Source: Trichomonas vaginalis G3 (taxonomy: Eukaryota; Parabasalia; Trichomonadida; Trichomonadidae). Taken from it: 64,000 nt of DNA. The stretch covers positions 1 to 64,000 of the forward strand of contig NW_026529215.1 in the NCBI RefSeq assembly GCF_026262505.1. Reading direction: 5' to 3'. A program made the translations under genes and the position numbers. Under the pieces are notes generated by a model. It was not told where the DNA came from, ran no database searches, and saw only the letters and a list, made by a program, of their open reading frames with translations. Shown one piece after another: positions 39,023 through 49,210 of this stretch (the stretch's first letter is position 1; each line of letters begins with the position of its first letter).

Positions 39023-41134
39023 TTAAACTTCATATATATTAATATCAACTCTTCGTTCTTCGAAATCTTGTTTGAACACATCCTCAGAATCATCATTCAC
39101 AGTAGTTGTCCATAATGGGTTATCAATGGTTATTCCTGTTGCATCTCCTGCTGTTGTTGTTGTTGAAATAACTGTTTCAACAACCATTTCTTCATCCGTA
39201 GAACTGTATTCAACATCGGTATCTTTCTTATGGTAGAAGTATATTGCTACAACAATGATTGCAATGATAATAATTAATGCAAGAACTGCACCGATTATAC
39301 CATACATAATTGACTTCTTATTCTTTTCTTTATTAGAAGCATCAGAATCAAGCTTGTAATTGCCTGGCTTATTACCTGATTCTTGTCCTGATGATGATGA
39401 AGATACAGAATGTGTAGATGAACTTGAAACAGAAGAAGATTGTAATGAAGGCAATGACTTAGAAGATGAACTAGAAACATAACTTGAACTTTTTTCAGGT
39501 TCTGGGATAGGAATAGGAATATCTTGGATTTCTTCTGTTTCTTTGGCTGTAATGAATGGTGTTTCAAATGCTGTTTCGAATGCTGTTTGAAATGCTGTAT
39601 TATATGGTGTTTCAAACATAGATATGAATGGTGTTTTGTGATTAGTTTCGAAAGCTGTTGAAAATGGTGTTTCAAACATAGACATAAATGGTGTTTCGAA
39701 TGCTGTTACTTCATTTGTAGAGAAAGGTGTTTCAAATGCTGTAACGAAAGGTGTTTCAAAATTTGTTAGATATGGTGTCTCAAATGCTGTGATAAACTGT
39801 GTTTCAAATGGTGTTTCGTGATTTGTTACGAAAGGTGTTTCGAATTCTGTTAAATAAGGAGTATTGAACATTGTTGTAAATGGTGTTTCATATGGTGTTT
39901 CGTGGTTTGTTGTGAATGGTGTTTCAAATACTGTATTGAAAGGTGTTTCGTGATTTGTTAAGTATGGAGTTTCGAATGCTGTCTCGTGCATAGTAAGGAA
40001 TGGTGTTTCATACATTGTTTCGAATGGTGTCTCATGGAATGTCATCACAGGTGTCGTAATAGGTGTGATGACTGGAGTGTAAACAGGTGTTGATGGAGGT
40101 TTACAATATCCTTGATAAAGAACCATTCCATCTGGACATGATGTGCATTGATCACTCGATTGACCTGAACATGTTTCACAACTACTATGACATTTTGCAC
40201 ACTGATGAGTTCCTTCTAAAACATATGTTCCTTCACCGAGAGCTGTGTATGTATGATCACATGATAAGTAACACTTTCCTTTGTACGAATAAGCATCAGA
40301 ATTACATTGTTCACAAACATCTTTACTCAAACAATGGTAACAGAAGTTTGGACACTTATATATTATGTGAATTTGATAGCATCCGTGTCCAAATTGGGAA
40401 CTTTGAGCAATTGATCCATTAATGACTGTTGGAACGCCGTCAAACCAGCCTTGGTTTGATAATGTCTCATTGTAGTACGAAGAACCACCATAACCAGCGG
40501 AACAATAATCATTATATATTGACCAAGTTCCTCCAACACCACCTGGATAGCCACTTCCACCACCACCTCCCGGTATTGATTGAGACCAGACTCCAGTGCC
40601 ACCAGCTCGGGAATCCGTGTGTTTTGGACCAGAAGTCTTACAATCAGCATCAACAATAATATAACCGCCGTTTGTGCCAAAGTCACCACCATAGCCACCA
40701 ACATGAGAATATGCAGCACCTCCACCACCACCTGCTATCAGAATGGCAATATTAGTATCTTTGATCTTCAATTCGGTTAATCCGCCACCTCCGCCGGATT
40801 GTTCGTTTCCAGAGCCTTCCTTATCTGAACCACCATATCCTCCTTCTGGGAAGCCGCCACGATTATATTCTTTTGTACAATCTGTAGGTGGCTTTTCACC
40901 AACACTAAATACAACAGAATATTCACCTTTAATTCGTAATTGTGCTTGAACAATTGAGCCATTTCCTCCGAATGCTCCAAATACTCCGTGCTTGCATGAA
41001 TCACCACCTTGAGCGCCAATGATTTCGACAGAATATAAGCCAGATTCAAGTTTATATGTAGCGTTTTCTTTTGGGTTGCATGTACGATCTACATTGATCG
41101 CTTGTCTTGTCGCAAATACAAGAGAAAATAGCAT
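39023..41134 (-). CDS. Diverged paralogue of the array protein (703 aa)
   Basis: The protein has the same domain order as array copy C: signal peptide (MLFSLVFATRQAINV), Gly-rich domain, Cys-rich domain, about 24 ETPF repeats, Ser-rich stretch, membrane segment (IIGAVLALIIIIAIIVVAIY) and acidic tail. The Gly-rich domain, the first part of the Cys-rich domain, the Ser-rich part and the tail are clearly diverged from copy C. From about 39,480 to 40,207, however, the DNA is close to identical, with roughly ten base changes. The frame is open, so this gene is probably functional. An Inr-like TCATTTA lies about 20 bases before the ATG (near 41,150). Probable role: surface protein, function unknown. 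Confidence 0.9.
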   Translation of the reverse strand: MLFSLVFATRQAINVDRTCNPKENATYKLESGLYSVEIIGAQGGDSCKHGVFGAFGGNGSIVQAQLRIKGEYSVVFSVGEKPPTDCTKEYNRGGFPEGGYGGSDKEGSGNEQSGGGGGLTELKIKDTNIAILIAGGGGGAAYSHVGGYGGDFGTNGGYIIVDADCKTSGPKHTDSRAGGTGVWSQSIPGGGGGSGYPGGVGGTWSIYNDYCSAGYGGSSYYNETLSNQGWFDGVPTVINGSIAQSSQFGHGCYQIHIIYKCPNFCYHCLSKDVCEQCNSDAYSYKGKCYLSCDHTYTALGEGTYVLEGTHQCAKCHSSCETCSGQSSDQCTSCPDGMVLYQGYCKPPSTPVYTPVITPITTPVMTFHETPFETMYETPFLTMHETAFETPYLTNHETPFNTVFETPFTTNHETPYETPFTTMFNTPYLTEFETPFVTNHETPFETQFITAFETPYLTNFETPFVTAFETPFSTNEVTAFETPFMSMFETPFSTAFETNHKTPFISMFETPYNTAFQTAFETAFETPFITAKETEEIQDIPIPIPEPEKSSSYVSSSSSKSLPSLQSSSVSSSSTHSVSSSSSGQESGNKPGNYKLDSDASNKEKNKKSIMYGIIGAVLALIIIIAIIVVAIYFYHKKDTDVEYSSTDEEMVVETVISTTTTAGDATGITIDNPLWTTTVNDDSEDVFKQDFEERRVDINIYEV

Positions 41135-42053
41135 TTTATTTAATTTAATAAATGATTACGCAATTTTTCATCATAGTTGCACTATACAAAAATTGATTGA
41201 GTCGATTTTGATATTACATTTAACCTAAAGCCAGATAAAAGTTTGTTGCGATTTGAATGATTTATTGAATTATAGTGGTCTTGACAATTTAGTTTTGGAC
41301 ACATTTAATATACTAATATAGAAAGTTGTAATATAAACAATTTAGATATACTAACAAAAATTACGTTCGATAACTTTTTTGATTTCTAAAAAATTGAATC
41401 ATTATAATACAGATATATCAATCAATAAAATCAATCGTTTGGTTAAATTGATTATGTCAGAATTAATTGAGAACTTGATTTTAGAAAAATCCATTCAATA
41501 ATGCGGCCATAACCAATTCAATTTGTAAATAATTCAATTTGATTTTTTATTCATTTATTTTTATTAGATAGATAAATTTAAATCGAATTATAAAATATTT
41601 TATTGTTCACTGAATTTGAAAAAATAACATATATGTAATAAGCAAAGAAATCTCTTTAAACTTGTAAAAAAGAACGTTTTTTAAATGTTTCATTGAATCT
41701 GATAGTTTTCCAATTTTATTTAAAAATGAATTAACATAACATGGGGCAATGAAATAAAGTTTTTTAATATCAAATTGAATTTTTTCAAAACTTCGGAATA
41801 CTAATGATAATGGATTCCTTCTTTATATTAAAAATATTATCGATGCATCGTTTTTAACTTTTTATTGCTTTTTATTTCAATTTTCTCTTCACTTGCTAAA
41901 TCAAAATTCTTTCACAAACAAAGACACTATTTAAATTGATACTGTTCAAAAAGAATAATTTAAAAATTCTTGCATTCTTTGCACCAATGATTAATGAATT
42001 TAAAAAAAGAAGCAAATAAGTCGTATTTGTAACTAAACTCTATAATTAACAGT
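41135..42053. other. Intergenic, no gene seen
   Basis: AT-rich spacer. Just upstream of the 39,023-41,134 gene, read on the minus strand, ATGATGAAAAATTGCGTAAT (around 41,153-41,173) resembles the sequence at the same place before the array genes. Nothing else is recognised. Confidence 0.45.
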
Positions 42054-43430
42054 TTATTTATTAAAAGAAACGATGAATGGCGCAATGTGGGAATGCAGCA
42101 TTTCGCCGTTATGTAATAATAACCTAAAATTAGTAGTTGTAATAAACTGGTCAAAGGCAGATTCAAAAGGTGTTTGACTAAGATGATTCATCGATCCAAG
42201 GAAATCAACGAACATCTTAATGGATGAGCAAATTAAGCATCTCATGAATATACCGGGCTGTGGATTGGCTAGAATTGACGAAACTAGGAGTATTATGTCT
42301 TCGTTTGGCCGAACATTGATTAAATAGCAATAAAATTGGTTAATTACGTACTCAAAATTTTCTAAAGAAATTTCAGCAATGGAATTGCTCAATGAAGGGC
42401 AGAATTTATTGATAATGGTCTGCACTGATAGAATCATGTCCGAAATGTGTGAAAATGAAAATGTTTTCTGATATAAATATTGATGATGGAAATTTGTAAA
42501 AATAAAGAAGATTTTTGCAGTTGCAGCATCAATACTAAGCACTTCATCTGTTCTAAGACATATCTTACCGTCGGTAACTGAGCCGATAACGAAAATTGAA
42601 ACAAATAATTCTGTAAACTTATAAATTGTGCTATCAAAAGTTAACCTGTTGTAATAAAAGTACAACGAAACATTAATATTGAAAAGAATTTCGCGAATTT
42701 GCGGCGTTTTGAAATTTGAACGATCAACTGATTTTTCAAGCTGTTCAACGTAATTTCTGAATGTTTTATCATTCTTCCATTGAAATGAAGTTATCGTTTC
42801 CCATTGCTTTTTAAGTTTGAGGTAATCTGATAGGAAATCTTTTTTATTTTTTAGTAAAATTGATGTCCATAGGATAGCAATAGTCGAGAGTTCAGGGTTA
42901 ACAACTGAAAACGGAATGACTGATTTAAATGTTTCATTTGGGTATAAAGTACCTGTTTCGTCAGGACTTATGACTACAGGTTTCTGCCAGAGGAAGTCAG
43001 ATGTGAAATCTGTCGAAAAATTAAATTCTTCTGTCGGCATGCTCTCGGTAAATGTAATTGTTTGAAATGGCCTATGTTTTGGCTTATTTAAAGAGTTTTT
43101 CGAGAGTTTGCTTTCACCTAAAGTTAATAATCCATTTGAGTCGACTGAAGCTTTCATATCGTAGACTTGATTTAAGAAAGTGCAAAAATTCGAAAATCCT
43201 AATGAAGAATCAAACCTGATTTTTCTGGTAACAGGGCCTATGATAGAGAGTGTTTGTGAATCCAATTCATCCATGCGAATTGCTTTAAAAATCGAAAAAT
43301 CATCCACAATAAAATTTGTTCCATCAGCAAGTTTGTACTCTAGAATGACAGATTCTTGTTGCTGCGATACTTTTAATACGAAGGGAAGTGAATTATTATC
43401 GCCTGAATATAAGATTATTGGAAACTCCAT
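42054..43430 (-). CDS. TBC-like (Rab-GAP family) protein, degenerate catalytic motifs (458 aa)
   Basis: The C-terminal half resembles the TBC domain of the TBC1D15/Gyp7 group, which stimulates GTP hydrolysis by Rab proteins in membrane traffic. YLKLKKQWETITSFQWKN and the following YVEQLEKSVDRSNF align by eye with the YxxLKxQW and IxxDVxR regions of that group. In the IxxDxxR finger the arginine is kept but the aspartate is serine. The YxQ glutamine-finger motif is not seen (LTFDSTIYKF lies in its place), so dual-finger catalysis looks impaired. The first 170 residues are beta-rich and could be a PH-like or adaptor domain. The protein is cytosolic, with no signal or membrane segment. It may be a scaffold rather than an active GAP. 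Confidence 0.5.
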   Translation of the reverse strand: MEFPIILYSGDNNSLPFVLKVSQQQESVILEYKLADGTNFIVDDFSIFKAIRMDELDSQTLSIIGPVTRKIRFDSSLGFSNFCTFLNQVYDMKASVDSNGLLTLGESKLSKNSLNKPKHRPFQTITFTESMPTEEFNFSTDFTSDFLWQKPVVISPDETGTLYPNETFKSVIPFSVVNPELSTIAILWTSILLKNKKDFLSDYLKLKKQWETITSFQWKNDKTFRNYVEQLEKSVDRSNFKTPQIREILFNINVSLYFYYNRLTFDSTIYKFTELFVSIFVIGSVTDGKICLRTDEVLSIDAATAKIFFIFTNFHHQYLYQKTFSFSHISDMILSVQTIINKFCPSLSNSIAEISLENFEYVINQFYCYLINVRPNEDIILLVSSILANPQPGIFMRCLICSSIKMFVDFLGSMNHLSQTPFESAFDQFITTTNFRLLLHNGEMLHSHIAPFIVSFNK

Positions 43431-43813
43431 AAATCTGTCAGTCGATGATTGTCAAATAGACGATTATTAACAAATTTGTCAGATAAAATTTCACTGTTTG
43501 ACAATAATTGAAATCTTTACAAAATTTAAAAAGTCTTAGAATATATCATACATTAGTTAATTAATAAAAATCAGAAAAATCCGTAATTTACAAACTGAAA
43601 TGACAAAAGTGTACCCTAAAATTTTTTTGCTGTTTTACCTTCCAAAATGAGATTAAAACTTCATAATCACTACAATAGTATGTGCAAAGTCTTCAAGTTG
43701 GTAATCCTCTGAAATGGCGACAGAAAGGATGACATCGGGGCATAGAGATGAAATTTAATTAATTATGGATTTTTTAGTTGGCAAAAATATTTTGGAAAAA
43801 AAAATATAAAATA

Positions 43814-45562
43814 ATGGATCCATCTACATCGGTAAACCTTCAAGAATTCAACAAAAAGCATATTTCTAAGAATGATGTTTCTCAGGTTATACAAAATTCT
43901 CCAGATTCAATGTTTTTTGTTGGAATTCCGATTTCATCTCAGGAAAATCTTTCCGAATTGCAGAAGAAAAATCCAGAAGGCCGATTGATTATGCCTAGAC
44001 AAACAAAATTAGTAAGGATAAATAACGCAAAATCGAAAAAAAATCAATATTTTAGAGTATGTACAGGGATGTCACTTTCGGAACTTCAAAAAGAGCTAAT
44101 AAAAGCAAATTTCATTTCGTCTGATGAATCGATATGCTTCAATGAGAAAGGTACTGTTCTTCCTGACGATTATGTATTTAGCGACACAATTCCAGCTTCT
44201 CTTGCCGTAAAATTTAAAATGGATAGGACAAGTTCATCACAGATAAATAATCAAGCGCATGATTCTGAACCTAATACTTTAGAAAAGAACAATTCTTCAC
44301 AATCTTTTCCAAATAATAAAAACGAAGGAGATAATAGCAAAAACGAGCTTGAAAAAATAAGGCAAAGCAACGAAAAGACTCCTACTCCAGTTTCAAATAA
44401 TAAATCCCAAGTTTCAGACGATGATCATTTAAATTCAGAAGATCTTTCACATAAAGGACCAAATAACGGAAGTTTAATTACAATTGAACCAAATCCAGAA
44501 GATTTAATTGAAGTTATTGATCATAAACCAAATAACACCATAAATTTTGATGAAGACATAATTATTGGAGGTGTGTCCAATAATAACCCAATCGATCTTG
44601 ATATAGATGATAATAAAATTGCTTATTCTGCAAGTCAAGAAAATATCGATGAAAATGAACAACAAAATCAAGAAATCATGAATTTATTAGGACAAGATTC
44701 GAAACATGGTAACAGGGATGGCGATTTATCATCAGTTTTATTAACTCCTCGTGCTAATAAAAATAAAATTAAAAATGATGATGATATCGAGCAAAAGTCT
44801 AAGCCAAATAATACTACTCAATCAGATACACATGATTCCGATGATTATGGCTCCGAAAACGAAAAAGTTGATTTCTTATTTTATTTTTACTCAGAAAACA
44901 GCCTTGTTTTATATGATATTTGCCTTCCTAAACACGCAACAATTAATGAAGCCAAGGAAATCTTGAAAAAATCCGAAGAATTTCAAGATGGAAAATTTTA
45001 TATTGTTTGCAACGGAAAGAAACTTGATCCTGACTCAAAGATAGGTAGTAATGATATGGGATATTACATCCAGAGGTATGTAGAAGTCAATGTAAGATTA
45101 GATTTGCCAATTTCAAACAACGGCTTGGTCCAATTGAATGCAAAGATTGAAGCGAAGCCAACAGACATCTTACATAATATTAATTTATATACAGGAGATT
45201 TGACCGGAATTTATTTGAAAAAACCTTCATTTTTTGTTAATAAGTCTCAATCATCGAAGACATTGGTTTCTAAAATCCAGAATGAGTTAGAAAGTCAACC
45301 ATTAATACTCACACTCTTAAACGAATCATATTGGGACAAATCAATTATTGTTCTCAAAATTACTGGAGAAATTAACTGTAGAATCAAAGTAAAACCAAAG
45401 GATATGATCAGTGATGTTAAAAGCGAGATCAAAAGAAAAGTTTCTGCTCAAAAAGATTTTGAATTAAGAAATTCTAACGATGAAAAGCTTGAATTGACTA
45501 ATTTGGTCGAAGACATTATCAAGGCAACAAATAATACTGCAGTTGTTGCACATTATATCTAG
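43814..45562 (+). CDS. Protein with three ubiquitin-like segments (582 aa)
   Basis: The ATG at 43,814 (MDPSTSVNLQEFNKKH) is the first in frame. Three stretches have the strand-helix-strand pattern of the ubiquitin fold: about residues 78-135 (FRVCTGMSLSELQKELIKAN, later FNEKGTVLPDDYVFSD); about 357-425 (LYDICLPKHATINEAKEILK, later YIVCNGKKLDPDSKI); and about 510-582 (INCRIKVKPKDMISDVKSEI, later FELRNSNDEKLELTN). Each has the ubiquitin-like K-L-x-D turn after the fourth strand. A long hydrophilic Asn/Asp/Ser-rich linker (about 140-350) separates the first two. There is no C-terminal GG, so it is unlikely to be conjugated. A role as adaptor in ubiquitin-linked pathways is inferred. This is an eye-level fold call. 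Confidence 0.55.
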   Translation: MDPSTSVNLQEFNKKHISKNDVSQVIQNSPDSMFFVGIPISSQENLSELQKKNPEGRLIMPRQTKLVRINNAKSKKNQYFRVCTGMSLSELQKELIKANFISSDESICFNEKGTVLPDDYVFSDTIPASLAVKFKMDRTSSSQINNQAHDSEPNTLEKNNSSQSFPNNKNEGDNSKNELEKIRQSNEKTPTPVSNNKSQVSDDDHLNSEDLSHKGPNNGSLITIEPNPEDLIEVIDHKPNNTINFDEDIIIGGVSNNNPIDLDIDDNKIAYSASQENIDENEQQNQEIMNLLGQDSKHGNRDGDLSSVLLTPRANKNKIKNDDDIEQKSKPNNTTQSDTHDSDDYGSENEKVDFLFYFYSENSLVLYDICLPKHATINEAKEILKKSEEFQDGKFYIVCNGKKLDPDSKIGSNDMGYYIQRYVEVNVRLDLPISNNGLVQLNAKIEAKPTDILHNINLYTGDLTGIYLKKPSFFVNKSQSSKTLVSKIQNELESQPLILTLLNESYWDKSIIVLKITGEINCRIKVKPKDMISDVKSEIKRKVSAQKDFELRNSNDEKLELTNLVEDIIKATNNTAVVAHYI

Positions 45563-46335
45563 AATTTATTTTATTTGTTATATTTTGTTAATCTAAATTG
45601 TTTTTTCTTACATTTATCAAGTATTTTTTAATTTTATGGTATTAAATCATGAAATATCAGTATATTGTTAATTAAAATCTCAAGATTAGCTCCTTTTGAT
45701 CAAATCCTATATGTTTTTTACCAATGCAAAACGTTGATGGATTATAAAAGAAATTATAGTATATGAAAGTCTATTCTTGTATATTTGATTGCATTGATTA
45801 AATTTTTTGAGATGAAATTTTGAAGTATCTCCAAAACGATAAGGCATTTCACTGCAATATTATTGAATTCCCAGTATAAGCAGGGACTAACCTCTATATT
45901 AACTGTTCCCTACTGAAATATCTGCATTCACAATTAAATTGAATTGAATATGCTCCAATGTATGATCATGATTGTGCTTTATATATTAAAAAAGAAAATA
46001 AAAGGAAATTAAATGGATTTATAGCCATTTGTTAAAACATTATCAGTCTGATTTAAACAGCTTACGTTTTAAGTTATTTTGCAGTAACAAATAGCTTGTC
46101 TCACATGAATACCCTCATAAAATGGAATTTGATTTTTTATAAGAATATTTTTATTGGAGGATCATAAAAACGATATGTAAATTAGTCAAAAAGAACATTA
46201 TTATAAATCCGTTTATTGTCCTCGATGCTCTTATCCTAAAGGTGACTTTCTGAGGGTGGTCCATTGATTCAATGGCCCCATTCTCCAATTGTTATCAATT
46301 AAAAGCTTAGATTTGAAATAAGAGATAAATAAAAT
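45563..46335. other. Intergenic, no gene seen
   Basis: AT-rich spacer between two co-directional genes. I see no RNA gene, repeat or conserved motif. Confidence 0.4.
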
Positions 46336-48720
46336 ATGACTAATATATTAGAATCATCATATATTAACAATGGTAAGACACTTCTTACTGTTGGCTTAAC
46401 CAAACCACATTTAATTATTTCATCTAAATGTGAATCAATTATTGATGGATCCCAAGATAGTAATTGCTTCAAGCCAGTTAGAACCACTCTTGAACAGTTC
46501 TCATTCCAAGATAATCCAAAACTCACTTCAATTGGTAGTTATTCTTTTTATAATTGCCCAAACCTCAAAAGTATTGATTTGTCAAAATGCACAGAATTGA
46601 TTATTTTAGGACAGTATGCATTTGCTAAGTGTAACGCAGTCACAACTATTATTCTTCCAGAAGGATTGCAAACAATTTCAGCCTATTCAATTTCTGAACT
46701 TTCAATAACTTCAATAAATATTCCTTCTACAGTAACAAAGATTGAAATATTCGGAATTTGTTATATTGGATCACTTCATACAATTACGTTCAGTAAAGGA
46801 TCACAGCTTAAAGAGCTCGTTTTCAATGCCTTTCTAGTTACAAAGTTCACAAGTTTCGAAGTTCCAGAGAATGTTACTAAGATTAGTGGTGCTGCGTTTA
46901 GTGGAGTGGGAACAATGACAAGCATCCGTGTTAATCCATTGAACCAAAATTTTTGGAGCGATACCAAAGCAGTTTACGATAGTACTAAAACAACAATTAT
47001 CTACTGTGCTTCTGTTATTGGAGATTCATATGAAATTTTACATACTGTTACAAAAATCAATGAAGGATGCTTTACGGGATCTCAACTTAAAACTATAATT
47101 ATTCCGCCAGCAGTTACAGAATTTCAGCAATATTCATTTAGTTGCCAATACTTGCAGAATATTCAATTGCCACCAAATCTTACTGGGATTCCTACTTCTT
47201 GTTTTGCAGGTACTGCTCTAACATCTGTTGTAATCCCAGATAAAGTTACATGGATTGGTCCTAGTGCTTTTTCAAATTGTTATTCACTAACTTATATTTA
47301 TGTGCCAGAAAGTGTCACTTCTCTAGGAGGATCCTGCTTTCCATCAAACAAAAATCTATTCATCAACATATCTGAAAAATCAATATTTAACATAGATAAA
47401 CAGTTACTTGTTCTCACAAAAGACAACACCTCCATTACTCAATCATTAAGTTCTGAAGCTAACATTAAAATTCCATCAAAAGTAAGAATAATAAAGGTCG
47501 GCGCTTTTGCTAATAGCCAAAGTTTAACAACAATTTCATTTGATGAAGATACAGAGCTCAACGAAATAGAATATGGAGCCTTTGAAGATTGTACTAAACT
47601 TACAAGTTTTTATTTTGGTTCCAAATTACAAACAATTAATGCGAATGAATTTAAGAATTGCCCTCTTTCAATGTTTTTAAGTTTTTCAAATAAATTAATT
47701 AAAATTGGAATATCAGCATTTACAAACACCAAATTAATATCACTCACATTTAATTCTGATTCAGATTTAATAATTGAAGATAATGCATTTTCAAACTGTT
47801 TATTGATTCAACAAATATTATTTATCTGTAAGGGAACAATTTCATTAGGAATGAATTGCTTTGGTGGATTAACTGCACTTCAATCTATCCAAATTCCAGT
47901 AAATATCATCTCAGTTGGAACTAGTTGCTTCTCTAGATCTTCTATTAGATTAGTCACATTTAATCAAAATCATATTTCTTTCTCTTCACTTCCTGCATCA
48001 ATTTTCAAAGATTGTACTGAGTTGACTTCATTCACAATTCCAACGAATTGCATCTCACTTGATGCAGAATGTCTCAGTAACATAGGAATCGCAGATATTG
48101 AGATCCCCGATAGTGTTAAATATTTGAGTACACAATGTTTCAAAGACTGTGCAAGTCTTAAATCAATTACTATCAAGTCAACAAGTAATCTCGAAAGAAT
48201 TGATGTTGGCGTTTTTGATGGATGTTATAAATTCAGCAATGTTAGTTTATTTGATTCCAGAAACTTTATGAGTGAGACTGGTGCTATTTACAGTCACGAC
48301 AAACGCAATATGTATGTTTATCCACCTGCATCAACAAGAGTATACTTTATTCTTCTTGAAGGTGTAGAGCGTATTGAGAATGGTGCATTCTCTAGTTGCT
48401 CAAATCTCGAAGTTATTACAATTCCAGATGGAAACATCAAATACATTGGTGAGAATGCATTTAGAGGATGTATAAATCTCAAGCAGATTACCCTTCCTTC
48501 ATCAATAAATACTATTGGTGCAGGTGCTTTCACAAACTGTCCTTTGCTTTCATGCGGAGTAATTATTCAAAACTCTACTTCAGCATTTGTACAAATGGTG
48601 CAACAAGCAGGACTTGACTTGAGATCTCAACTCCACTGTTCTCAATTTTCATGCAAACAAAATTCTATAAACTCACATAGCCTACCAATGTCTTCCTATG
48701 TTGTTTTTATTTTAATGTAA
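46336..48720 (+). CDS. BspA-like leucine-rich-repeat protein (794 aa)
   Basis: Almost the whole protein is made of Treponema pallidum-type LRRs, about 23 residues each, with the pattern (L/I)xxI.IPxxVxxIgxxaFxxCxxL. Clear examples are LTSIGSYSFYNCPNLKSIDL, VTWIGPSAFSNCYSLTYIYV and IKYIGENAFRGCINLKQITL. BspA-like proteins form one of the largest gene families in Trichomonas vaginalis and are thought to include surface adhesins that bind host matrix or other cells. There is no signal peptide, and the end is only weakly hydrophobic (SSYVVFILM), as in many family members, so export is uncertain. Near residues 640-660 an island, YKFSNVSLFDSRNFMSETGA then IYSHDKRNMYVYPPAST, is a typical cap-like interruption. 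The frame is intact. Confidence 0.9.
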   Translation: MTNILESSYINNGKTLLTVGLTKPHLIISSKCESIIDGSQDSNCFKPVRTTLEQFSFQDNPKLTSIGSYSFYNCPNLKSIDLSKCTELIILGQYAFAKCNAVTTIILPEGLQTISAYSISELSITSINIPSTVTKIEIFGICYIGSLHTITFSKGSQLKELVFNAFLVTKFTSFEVPENVTKISGAAFSGVGTMTSIRVNPLNQNFWSDTKAVYDSTKTTIIYCASVIGDSYEILHTVTKINEGCFTGSQLKTIIIPPAVTEFQQYSFSCQYLQNIQLPPNLTGIPTSCFAGTALTSVVIPDKVTWIGPSAFSNCYSLTYIYVPESVTSLGGSCFPSNKNLFINISEKSIFNIDKQLLVLTKDNTSITQSLSSEANIKIPSKVRIIKVGAFANSQSLTTISFDEDTELNEIEYGAFEDCTKLTSFYFGSKLQTINANEFKNCPLSMFLSFSNKLIKIGISAFTNTKLISLTFNSDSDLIIEDNAFSNCLLIQQILFICKGTISLGMNCFGGLTALQSIQIPVNIISVGTSCFSRSSIRLVTFNQNHISFSSLPASIFKDCTELTSFTIPTNCISLDAECLSNIGIADIEIPDSVKYLSTQCFKDCASLKSITIKSTSNLERIDVGVFDGCYKFSNVSLFDSRNFMSETGAIYSHDKRNMYVYPPASTRVYFILLEGVERIENGAFSSCSNLEVITIPDGNIKYIGENAFRGCINLKQITLPSSINTIGAGAFTNCPLLSCGVIIQNSTSAFVQMVQQAGLDLRSQLHCSQFSCKQNSINSHSLPMSSYVVFILM

Positions 48721-49210
48721 AAATGAATAATGTTATATCATTAAAAGTATTAACTATATACATATTATACTTTTTCGATGTCCTAAAAACTCCAATTTGT
48801 CATTGGTATTTTTATTAGATTCTCAATGGTTTCCTGGCACACCCCACTAAAACCTGACAAATTCTACAACTTTTCATTTATATATCATTGAAATTTGAAA
48901 ATATTATCTTTAGTTTAAGAATGGCCATTTTTTTAAAAGAAATTCATATCAAATATGAATTATTATTTTGAATGAGATTTATTGTTAAAGGTGTACTTAT
49001 ACCCGTATGATATAACCTTCAATTCTGTTGTTCTAGGTTATTTTTCATTGATCTTATACGCTCATTTTCAGAAATATGAATAAAAAAATGAGAATAATTG
49101 CATTCTTTACTATAAGTAAATCTTGAAAAATATGATGAAGATTTAAATCATTGTTAATATAATAAAACATAATAAACAAACAGTTTATCAAACAAACAAA
49201 AATTAATAGA
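48721..49210. other. Intergenic between convergent genes
   Basis: AT-rich spacer where the BspA-like gene and the importin-like gene converge. I recognise no feature in it. Confidence 0.4.
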
